DNA of 64,000 bases from Chamaea fasciata (taxonomy: Eukaryota; Chordata; Aves; Passeriformes; Sylviidae): NCBI GenBank assembly GCA_029207755.1, contig JARCOQ010000012.1:15443679-15507678 (forward strand), in the 5' to 3' direction. The position numbers and the translations under genes were made by a program. Below the pieces are notes generated by a model that worked only from the letters and a program-made list of their open reading frames with translations, made no database searches and had not been told where the DNA came from. Of the stretch, positions 24,250-33,253 are shown piece by piece; position 1 is the first letter of the stretch, and each line of letters starts with the position of its first letter.

Positions 24250-26150
24250 GGCCTCACTCCACATCACTCCCAGGGAGATGCTGATGCTCTCAAAGCTGGA
24301 TGCTGAGATCTCTGCCCTGGCTCCTGCAGCGGATGGGCACTGAGGGAGGTTTGTCCTGCGGAGACTGGTGCAGAGTGGACATCCCCGGGCACAGGGGTGA
24401 TGATGGGAACAGCCAGGGTCCTTCAGGGGTGCAGAGCAGCAGGAATTGCGGTGCTGTGAGATTTGGGATTGCCAGCATCCCTGTTTCCCTTCAATGCCAG
24501 CTTCATCCCCTGGCAAGGGCCAGGTTTGGTGCTTGGGGACCCTTTTGCAGCCACTTCACACAGTTCCAGTGGAGCGGTGATGCCACACTGCTCCTGGCTT
24601 GGGAATGGCTCCAACATTGCTCCTGCACCCCTGGCAGGCAGGAGGGCACACAGCAGCACCAGGTCTCTGCCCTGCACCCTCAACCCCCTCCCCAGGGCTC
24701 CCCATTCCCCTCCACGCCCCACACAAACACTACTCACACCCTATTTCCTTCACCCAGCACCCCATGGCCACGACCACCGGCATCGTGTGAATCATGGCCA
24801 TGGGACCACGAGCTTCCTGGTGTCCTGCAATCCTGCCCTTCCCTCCTCCTCCCCAGCATGGTGATGGATGTGGGGGCTCTCTGCCCAGCCTCCCTTTCTC
24901 CTTCTCACCCAGCCACCAGGCTGTGCTCCAGGGCAGCCCCGGGCTGGGAGCAGGGCGCATTTCCCACGTGCCAGCGCTGCTGGCGACAGGACTTTGGCTC
25001 ACACCTCCCATCCTGCAGCCCCGCCGGCCTCGGCCCCTCCGCCGCCGGCAGACAAAGCCCAACCACACAAAGCCACAACCTCGCTGGCCGGCCCCGCGTG
25101 CGGCAAAGCCTCCGTGCAGCCCCAGGGCGAGCCCGGCCAGCACCTGGAGCTGTGACTGCCCGTGCCAGGCAGGCAGGGAAGGACTGTGGGACAGGCCAGG
25201 CAGGAGATGGCAGGACAGGCCAGGCAGAAGACGGAGGGATGGGCAGGGAGGCCGCGGGCAGCCTGCACGGAGCGAAGCCGGCCGGGAAGCGCGGAGCCGG
25301 CCGGGATGCAGAGCCTGGCACAGACACATGCACGCACACGCACACCCTGCAGAACGAAGGCAAATACCTCTCTCCTCTCCGGCTTCTCCGGCTGCTGCCC
25401 GTCCTGCCTCGGCCACGCCGTGCCTCCTCCACGCTGCCCGTCCTCCATGTGCCCACGCCGGGACGCGCTGCCAGACCCTCCTCTCCGCCGCCGGTGGGTT
25501 TTGGCCCCCGCTGCCTGCTGGCGTTTTGGCAGCCTCGCCGCTCCAGCGATGGCATGTGTCCATTTTTTTTTTTTTTTTTTTTTTCCCTTCTCTCCCTTTC
25601 ACAATCCGTCCTCCCCAGCCTTCTCTGCCGGTGTCTCCGGAGCCGCCTGCGGTGCCAGCTCGCAGGGAAATTGGCAGTGAGCGCGGCACAGGGATCCTCC
25701 CGCAGCTGACGGAGCCCTGCCAGGCGCAGGGAGCCCTTCTGCCAGCCACCAGCCTTGGCACGGGGGGCTGGGGGGCCGCAGGGGGCTGCCGAGGCTTGGC
25801 AGCCCTTCCCCGGCACTGCGCGCCCCAGCCGCCGCCACGGCTCCGCTGCCAAATGCCAAATGGGGGGAGGAAAAGGGGAGAAGGCAGAGAAAGGAGTTGG
25901 CTTCGCCGTGCCCGGTGGCGGGGACCCACCAGGGACCCCTTCCCTTTGCCAAGGCCAGCTGGGCGATGTCCTCGTCCCCTGGGCGGAGGCTCCGGAGCCT
26001 GTCCACGGTGTCGGTGTCACATGGAGAGGCTCAGCCCCGTCTGTCCCAAGTTGCGCCCCCAGCCCGGTCGGGAGAGCCCATCCCAGGGATGGCAAGCGCC
26101 GCCGCAGACCGGGGATGCTGCGAGGCGAGGACGGCTCCCATAGACACACC
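24250..26150. other. GC/CpG-rich block with long frames open on both strands, not called coding
   Basis: Frames of roughly 400-470 codons are open at once on + (24300-25709, 24794-26143) and - (24730-25929, 24905-26149). Their proteins are Ala/Pro/Arg/Gly-rich, with no domain and no resemblance to the CBFA2T3 N-terminus I recall. CG density is highest at 25000-25550. A T run of about 22 lies at 25563-25584. The block may be a CpG island containing an untranslated exon. Confidence 0.45.
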
Positions 26151-26980
26151 TCTTACCCAGCATCCGTCTGCTGCACAGGGGGGCCCAGGAAATTGGGAAG
26201 GGGAGAGCGGAGGAGGGACTTCTGGTGATGGGTGGGGGTTTTGGGGTGCCCTCTGGCCGTGTGTCGCCCGGCACGGCCGTCTGAGCCTTGTGCGACAGAG
26301 AGTCCCCGACTCGTGCCAAAATCCCGGCCCTAGCGGTTCAGTCGTGCCATGACTGCACCCTGGCCAGCCATCAGCGTAGCAGCCCACCCTGTTTTTCTGG
26401 CTTTTCTTCCCAAAACTCCTGGTTTGGGTGTCTTTTTGAAGGTTGAAGTGGGTGCGTGGCTTGTGCCTCCACCATAGCGTGGATGCTCCTGGTGCCAACG
26501 CCTTTAGAGGGCCCCTAAGGCCAAGGGACGTGGATGGGAATTGCCAGGCAGGAGATGGGGAACTGCCCAGTTCCTGCTCAGTGTCTCCCCAAATAAGTCA
26601 TTTACCGGGAGCCACATTCACTGAGAGGCACAGGAGTGCTGGGGCAGGCACCAGGAGCACACAGAGAGCAGCGGCCATCCCTGGTTAACAGCTTTACCCC
26701 CTCATCAGGGATGTCTTTAATGGAGTTGGCAGGAGGGGCCAGGAGCCCTCCATGGGGCAGGATGGGGTGTGAGTGCGTCACACTGGCCCATCCCGTCCTC
26801 CTGCCACCCTTCACCCGGTGGTGGCACATCCCAGCCCAGGGATGTGGCAGCTCCTGGGATGGCAGCGACTCTTTGTGCCATTCCCGGAGCCACCCCCATG
26901 TGCCCCGTGCCCCCGTGCCCCGGTGGCTGTCCCCGGCCTGCCCGTGTCACACGTGCGCCTGCCATTTCCTCGAATAAGCA
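26151..26980. other. Unique intergenic sequence
   Basis: No gene, transposon or long repeat was recognised. Confidence 0.45.
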
Positions 26981-27065
26981 GCTAATCTCCATCAATCATA
27001 ATTCCGGGCAATTATCATAATAGGGCCATTTTGCACTTATCCTCGCCACGTGACGCGGGAGCCAC
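26981..27065. other. AT-rich island, noncoding-element candidate
   Basis: 'gcagctaatctccatcaatc', 'gggcaattatcataataggg' and 'ttatcctcgccacgtgacgc' combine TAAT, GATA and a CACGTG E-box within 85 bases. Confidence 0.42.
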
Positions 27066-27850
27066 TTACGGCTCCACTTCACGCCGAGCAGCTCCGACCT
27101 GCTCCTGTCCCCGGGGAGTCCCCATGGCAATCGTGTCCCCTGCAGGCCCCTGGGGACAGACCAGCCCCGCTGGCTGTGGGCAGTGGCTGCAGCAGCGGCT
27201 GCCAGTTCTGGGAGGGATGCAGGAAAGGGGAAAACACAAAAGAAAACAAGGCGAGACTTTGCCCCTGCCTCGTGCCATCCCGCCACGGGAGCAGCAGCAC
27301 AGGGTTAAACCCCGAAATGGGGACACTCAATGTGCTTTCTGCCACCATACGGCCCTGGCAGCCCTGGCAGTGTCGTGGTGGTGCCGATGCCACGTGGGTG
27401 TGGCAGGGGACAGGGCCAGCGGCCCCTGCTGACCTTCCTCTGCCCGGCAGGGAGCAGCTCAGGGAGGCTGGGAAGTGGTGAGGCACAAAGGCCTCGGGTG
27501 GGGGATTAGGGGCCAGCAGATGGGTGGAGATCAAACATTTCACTGCCCCTTGTTTACAACACCCTCCCGGGCAGCCAGTGGAGACCCCGGCACTGCTCTG
27601 GCTCTGTCCCTCCTAGGACTGGGGCAGGCTGGGGATAGGGACACACTTCCCATGGTTTTGGGGTGTCCCCATGGGAACGGACAGGCTCCCACCTTGCTGT
27701 GCTGCATCCTCACTCCGAGTGGCGCCACAGTGGAAGCTGCCAGTGCCCCCACCCCATCCCATCCCCTCTCCTCCCATCCCATCCCACCCCAGAGCACTGG
27801 GATGACCTCGCCGTCACTCTGAGCATTCCCACAGCCCGGCAGTGTTTGTG
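27066..27850. other. Unique intergenic sequence
   Basis: Nothing recognised beyond short C-rich simple sequence (27740-27800). Confidence 0.45.
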
Positions 27851-27859
27851 GTGTTTACA

Positions 27860-27980
27860 CCACCCCAGTAATTACTTTCCTTTTTTTTTTTTTTCCTTTA
27901 ATAAATACGGATGTGCCACAAGTAAACTCCAGCGCAATAAAAGCTTTCTGCTGGATCCATAATTAATCACGGAGCTGAGC
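27860..27980. other. AT-rich island with poly-T
   Basis: 'accccagtaattactttcc' is followed by T15 and then 'aagtaaactccagcgcaata' and 'cataattaatcacggagctg'. Noncoding-element candidate, about 2 kb upstream of the ACSF3 promoter. Confidence 0.38.
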
Positions 27981-28769
27981 AAGGCGGGGAGGGCAGGCAG
28001 AAAACCCGGGGCTCACACCCAGCTGGGAGGGACCTGAGAACCCGTGGTGGCAGCTCGAGGACAGCCCAGAGCCCTGGGGACCGTGGCAGCAGCCGAGGCC
28101 GGGGATCTGCGGGCGGGCAGGGCTGTGCTGCACCCCGGTCTCAGTTTCCACTGCCAGCTGTGAGGGCACATCTGGGCTGACCCCATCCCGATGCAGGTGG
28201 GGAGCAGCTCCTTCCTTCCCTCCCTCCCGGCCCCGGGGAGTGGCGTGCGGCCCCGCAGCCCCGGGGTGGACGGCAGTGACCACGGCTGAGCATCGTCTCC
28301 GGGGATGTGGCCGGCTCCAGATGGCCGGTGGGCACCAGGTGCCGGGGGCCGGAGCGACAGAGGGTGGCTCGGGGTGACATCTGCTGTGCACGCGGCCAGC
28401 TGGCCCCGCCGCCTGCCTGCCACCATCGGGGGGAGCACGGCCCTGTCACCCCCACGCTCCTGGCCCATCCTTGGGTGTCCCAGCTCTGTCCCCACCACCA
28501 CGCTGTGCCTGCCAGTCCCTGCACCACCACGGGGGTGTTGGCACCGTGCTGGCACCAGAGTCCCCCCCACGGGCACGCACCCTGGGGAGGGGGTTCATCC
28601 CTGCAGGGGTCAAGAGGAGGCTGGTGACAGATGGGGAGTGTGGAGAGTGACACTGGCGGCGGCAGGGCCGGGCTGGGTGCTGGGGACACCTGCAGGGAGG
28701 TGGCATCCGCTGGCACTGGAGCTGCTGAGAGTGTTGGGAGCCTCCTGGAGGAGCTCTGCAGGAACAGGC

Positions 28770-29330
28770 GGGTGGTGGGGAGAGAGAATGGGGTGTAAAA
28801 TGGGAAGGGTGTGAGAGCTGCACAATGGGGGTGAGAGCTGTGGGATGGGGAGGAACTGGGGAAGGGGCTGTGGGATGGGGAAGTGAGGAGGAAATGGGGA
28901 CAGGGCCATGCCACAGCTGAGAGACACAGAGGGATCTGTGCCATGGGGACGGGAGAGATGGGGATGGGGTGGGAAGGGAGCTGTGCCGTGAGGAGGGAGG
29001 CGTGTGATGAGGAGCTGTGCACTGGTGAGGAAGAGGGGAGGGAGAGGTGTGATGGCAGTGGTGCAACGGGGAGCAGGGGAAAGGGCAGAGATGAAGTGGA
29101 GAGGGAGGTTGTGAATGGGCAGCCACGAGAAGAGGAGGAAGCCAAGTGATGGGGAGGGAGCCCTGAGAAATAGGGAGGGAGCTGTGCAATGCATCCACTG
29201 GGGAGACGTGTGACGGCAACTGTGCGAGAGATGTGGCAAGGGGAACTGTGCATCGGAGTTCTGTCATGGAGAGCTGTGCCATGGGAACGTGTGCCATGGA
29301 GAGCTGTGCCATGGCGCTCCGGCAGCGGCG
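28770..29330. repeat. Purine-skewed degenerate repeat region upstream of ACSF3
   Basis: The + strand is overwhelmingly G/A, built from loose 'ggagctgtgc' and 'gtgatggggagg' units. The minus strand reads as Ser/Pro/His low-complexity frames, which I reject as coding. Confidence 0.65.
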
Positions 29331-29554
29331 CCGTGCAGGAGCGTTGGGTGCTCTCCCCACCAGCGCTGGAATCCCAGCCCGGTTTCCGCTCCCAGCCCGC
29401 TGCACCTCATGGGCTGCGGCCGCGGCCCCGGTGGAAACACACCTGGGGAGGTGGGTGGGGGTCACCCCGGCCGTGCCGCTTCACGGCCCGCCACACACAG
29501 CCACAAAAACACAGTTATGGAGCTGGGCATGGTGTGCCATGTGCCACCATGGGC

Positions 29555-29700
29555 ACCTCTGTGCATCCCCGGCATGCCTCTGTGTCCCCAGGGTGGCTGT
29601 GTGTCCCCATGGTGCCTGTGTGCCCCAAGGGTGTCTGTGTATCCCCAGGGTGGCTGTGTGTCTCTGGGACCTCTGTGCATCCCCGGGATGCCCACGTGGG
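29555..29700. repeat. About 30-bp degenerate minisatellite
   Basis: 'gtgtgtccccagggtggctg' and variants with 'gtgcatccccgg' recur about five times, just upstream of the ACSF3 CpG island. Confidence 0.75.
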
Positions 29701-29839
29701 AAGCTTCCACGAGTCCGGGCCATACCTGAGCCTGCCCAAATCCCCAAAATCCTGCAATGAGGCCCATGGCGCCAAGACCCGCGGGGCAGAGATGGAGCTC
29801 CATGTCACACGCACCCGCCATTACACCCGAGGACACTGG

Positions 29840-30260
29840 TGACCCTCCGGGGGGCTGCAGGGACGGTCAGCCCCGCGGTGCCCTGGCGCCGTCCCTCGCG
29901 GGCTTTTTGGGGCCAAAGCCCCACAAATCAGCCGCGGGCTGGCGGAACGTTCGTGCGCGGAACGTTCGGGTCGCGCCGCCGAGTCGCCGCCGGAGCTGTT
30001 CTCGACGGAGCGGTTCCCCGGCGGCAGGTGAGGGCCCGCGGGGCTGCGGAGGCGGCGGGGCCGGGATGGTTTCGGGATGGTTTCGGGATGTCCCCGGGAC
30101 GGCCCCGGGATGTCCCAAAGCCGGGGCGAGCCCGAGCCTGCTGCCCTCGGCCCGGTGCGCACGGACCCGGCTCTCCTTCCCTGCGGGACCGCGTCCGTGC
30201 CCTCCGTACCCCGGGAATGGCGGGGTGAGGGATTTTTCCTTTTCCTGCTCTGGGACGTGC
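29840..30260 (+). promoter_or_regulatory. ACSF3: CpG-island promoter of ACSF3
   Basis: This is a compact block dense in CG dinucleotides lying about 2.5 kb before the first coding exon. It contains two copies of GCGGAACGTTCG (29942-29953 and 29957-29968) and ends in a strong splice donor after 30027. No TATA box is obvious, as expected for a housekeeping mitochondrial enzyme with dispersed initiation. Just inside intron 1 (30063-30125) short GGGATG-type units repeat. The start site itself is inferred, not seen. A divergent transcript is possible, but no minus-strand exon is recognisable. Confidence 0.7.
29940..30027 (+). other. ACSF3: Probable noncoding exon 1 (5' UTR) of ACSF3, left edge uncertain
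   Basis: The CpG island carries a good donor, CAG|GTGAGG, with GT at 30028-30029. The first coding exon begins with an acceptor (AG at 32527-32528) 29 bases before the ATG, so an upstream untranslated exon must exist. This donor is the best candidate in the expected place. Human ACSF3 likewise starts with untranslated sequence in a separate exon. The 5' boundary is a guess. Confidence 0.5.
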
Positions 30261-30332
30261 CCTGAGCGGGCTGCAGGCCGAGAGAGCTGGAGGGTGGGAT
30301 TCCGCCCCGGAATGAGAGAAGAATGAAGGGTA

Positions 30333-30507
30333 GGGAGGCCCTGGCACAGGGTGCCCAGAGAAGCTGTGGCTGCCCTTGGATCCCTGGAAGTGTCCAAGGC
30401 CAGGCTGGACAGGGCTTGGAGCAGCCTGGGACAGTGGAAGGTGGGACTGGATGGGATTTAAGGTGCTGTCCAATCCAAACTTTCCCCTATTCTTTGTTTT
30501 GTGAGAA
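30333..30507 (+). repeat. CR1 LINE 3' end, sense
   Basis: It matches the avian CR1 3' region from 'gaggccctggcacagggtg' through 'ctggaagtgtccaaggccag' and 'cagcctgggacagtggaag'. It ends with a degraded 'tccaatccaaac' and an octamer-like tail. The 5' truncation is typical of CR1. Confidence 0.85.
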
Positions 30508-32124
30508 GGGCAGAACAGTCAGCATCTCAGGTATTATTTGATGCCTTTTCCAAGTCTTTTTCTCTTAGTTACTATTTTATTTTCTAAGAATAAAGTATTT
30601 TTTACGATCTTCTAATGATAAAGTTTATTTTTTAAATCGCTGCTGTAGAAACAGCCGGGAATCCCTTTGTATTCCCATGCCTGTAAATGAGGAAAGGGTG
30701 GAATCCTGCAGGTCAGGCCCTTTCCTCAGTGGCCCTTACACGGTCACAGCTGGAACAATGATTATTCCTGTAGTAACTCCCTTTGGAACAGCTCAGAGTA
30801 ACTCCAAGGATGATTTTACTCCAGGGAATGTATTTTATGCCCTTCATGCTCACAGAGTGCACAGGCCTGTGCAGTGGGTCAGCTCCCAGTTTGCACTGGT
30901 TTTGGTGTGCTGGGAGCTGGGGAGGAGCCCTCCAGCTGCTTTGAAATCTTCAGCCTCAGGCAGACGAGGAGGAGGACTTGGATTTTCCTTTCCAGGGGGA
31001 TTTGAACCTTCCCTTCCAAGGCAGCAGAGCCACATCTCTGCACTGCCACCACCTTCCTGTGCCCTCTGGGGATGAACTTTGTTTCCAGGCGTGCTGTGCC
31101 AGACTTTGTGGCACCACTTATCCCTGAGCAACGGGAGGGGATGGAAAACAGCCCCTGGATTTACTTCGTGTGCCTCGAGTGTCTGCACTCACCATCACCC
31201 CCAGCACTCTGAAACCCAGCACTCCCAGGCCTCTCCGAAGGTGCTGCTGTTAATTGCTCCATTAAACACAGACTGGTGGGAATGGGGTAATTTGATTTTT
31301 GGAAGGAGCTGGAGGAACACTGAGAGCATCAGCCACGCTGAGCCTGGGCAAAACCAGCTTCCAGTTCATGCCCCTCTTAATGCATTAACACCTTGCCATG
31401 GCCTTGGGTTCAGTTTAGGGTGTGAATTAGGTCGGGTTTGTACATTTTAGTCTCTCCAGAGCAATGCAAAGACGTCACACGAGCTCTACCTTGAGCTGCT
31501 TTGGGTTTTTTTCCGTGCTGGTGGCAAATGTCAGGAGTTCCCACGGTCAGCCCTGAAGCCTCTCTGCTCCCCCAGATGTTTCCACCCTAAATCACAAGCT
31601 TGTTTTTGCAGAAGCAGAAATGGAGGTTGATTTGCAAAAGAAAATCTGAGCAGGGCCAGTGTCTGGGTGGGGAAATGCTCCGAAAGTGGAGGGCAGAGAC
31701 CGCAGGGCTCACGGAAAATAAACTCTTGAGCAGCCTGAGCTGGGGGCAGCCCTGGCCAGCTCTTCTGGGGAGCTGCTGGGCTGGATCCCCTTTGTTCCTG
31801 CTCCTCCCCACAGTGGGAAGCTGGGCTGGGAGGCTCTTGGAGCTGAGCTGCTCCACTAATAGGCATTTATCAAAAAAAAGGTAAAAATCAGGTTGTTATT
31901 GCCGGTGTCAAGGAAGCGTCACGGACGCTCTCAGAGAGTGAGAGCTTGTCATCCTCTGGCTGCTTCCTCTTGTCGTGGAATCTCTCTGGGGATGTTTTGG
32001 TGCTGATTGGATTCTGTGCAGCCAGCCCCTCTCTCTCCTGCCACAGCCCTGTCCTCTCCTCTCTGCTCCCTGTTGCCGTATGGAGAGGGTGCTCCAGGCT
32101 GTGCAGAGGGGTTTAGGATTCTTT

Positions 32125-32273
32125 ACAGAATCGTGGAATGGTTTGGCTGGAAAGGACTGTAAAGCCCATCTCATTTCAGCCCCTGCCTGCCAGCAGCCTG
32201 GGACACTGGAAGGGGGTGGAACTGGATGGGCTTTGAGGTCCCTTCCTACCCAAACCATTCTGGGATTCTGTGA
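32125..32273. repeat. Inverted pair of CR1 3' ends (minus copy then plus copy)
   Basis: The left part (32125-32192) is an antisense CR1 end starting 'cagaatcgtggaatggttt'. The right part (32194-32273) is a sense end finishing 'cccaaaccattctgggattc'. The two 3' termini face outward with almost no spacer, making a near-palindrome of about 150 bases inside intron 1. Confidence 0.8.
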
Positions 32274-32528
32274 AAGCTGGTCCATCATGTAAATTAGCTG
32301 GATTTTAGGGATTGGAAGCTGTGTAGGGAAGGGTCTCTGCCTCCTGTTCCATCGTGGCAGGACCCAGGGATGCTCAGGCTGCCCAGGATGTGGCACTCTG
32401 AGGCAGGGACATAAATAATACAGTAGATATTATTGAAATGAGGGCTGCCACTTTCCCTGGGTGGGAATAACCCCCTGGGCAATCAATCCCTGCCTGTACT
32501 GATCTGCTCCCATCATTGCTTTCTGCAG

Positions 32529-33253
32529 AGTCTCTTCAGCCCAGCTGTGCTGGCAGGATGCTGCTGCCCCTGCTCTTCCCCCAGGTGTGCCGGCCCCTCC
32601 GCTGCCTCCTCCGGGACCTGTCCCGCTGCAGATGGGATGGGCAGAGGGCTGGCTGTCCCCACAGGGCTCTGCACACAGCCTGGGCCACCTGCAGCAGTGA
32701 CATCACCCCTGTGTTCACCAGGGCTCTGGCTTTTGGGGACAAAGTGGCCATCGTTGACCAGCACGGGGAGCACACGTACAGGGACCTGCTCAGCCGGAGC
32801 CTCCGCCTGTCCCGGGAGATCTGCAGGCTCCTGGAGTGCCCCAGCAGGGACCTGAGGGGAGAGAGGATCTCGTTCCTGTGCCCCAATGACGCCTCCTACG
32901 TGGTGGCCCAGTGGGCTTCGTGGATGAGCGGGGCCATAGCAGTGCCCCTGTACAGGAAGCACCCCGTGCCCGAGCTGGAATACGTGATCCAGGATTCCCA
33001 GAGCGCCCTGGTCATCGCGGCCGAGGACTTCGTGGGGAAAGTCACCCCCAGTGCCAAGAAACTGGGAGTCCCAGTGCTGCCTCTTCCCAAGGCTGGTGGT
33101 GATGGAGCCACGAGCCCTGCAGCCACGGAGGAGGAGGGGCCCTTGCCAAACTGTTCCTCGTGGAGGGACAGAGGGGCCATGATCATCTACACCAGTGGGA
33201 CAACGGGGAGGCCCAAGGGTGTCCTCAGCACCCATGGGAACGTGCAGGCTGTG
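32529..33253 (+). CDS. ACSF3: ACSF3 exon 2, first coding exon (ATG at 32558)
   Basis: The acceptor is TTTCTGCAG ending at 32528; the donor GTGAGT starts at 33254. The ATG at 32558 has A at -3 and opens an Arg/Leu-rich leader matching a mitochondrial presequence. No in-frame ATG lies upstream within the exon. It encodes residues 1-232 exactly (696 coding bases, phase 0 exit): transit peptide, the start of the large N-terminal subdomain ([11 protein letters not shown]), [20 protein letters not shown], and the ATP-binding [11 protein letters not shown]. About residues 178-200 are Gly/Ala/Glu-rich and poorly conserved relative to human, consistent with a surface loop. Confidence 0.96.

Larger units (their letters stand above)
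30028..32528 (+). other. ACSF3: ACSF3 intron 1 (2.5 kb)
   Basis: It is bounded by GTGAGG on the left and TTGCTTTCTGCAG on the right, with a TACTGAT branch-like site near 32497. It holds a sense CR1 end (30333-30507), an inverted CR1 pair (32125-32273) and an AT-rich stretch at 30540-30650. The rest is unique sequence with no exon I can recognise. The intron call depends on exon 1 being right. Confidence 0.5.

Noticed and set aside
24730..26149. Minus-strand frames of 399 and 414 codons as a protein gene
   Set aside because: They overlap equally long plus-strand frames. The products are low-complexity Arg/Pro/Ala/Gly text with no domain. There is no splice-consistent structure and no match to expected CBFA2T3 N-terminal sequence.
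28141..29465. Minus-strand Ser/Pro/His-rich frames of 370 and 339 codons
   Set aside because: They arise from the purine-skewed degenerate repeat on the other strand. Composition alone explains the absence of stops.
1..29800. Coding exons of CBFA2T3 on the minus strand
   Set aside because: I looked for its N-terminal and NHR1 sequences among minus-strand frames and found none. Only untranslated or distal parts could be present.
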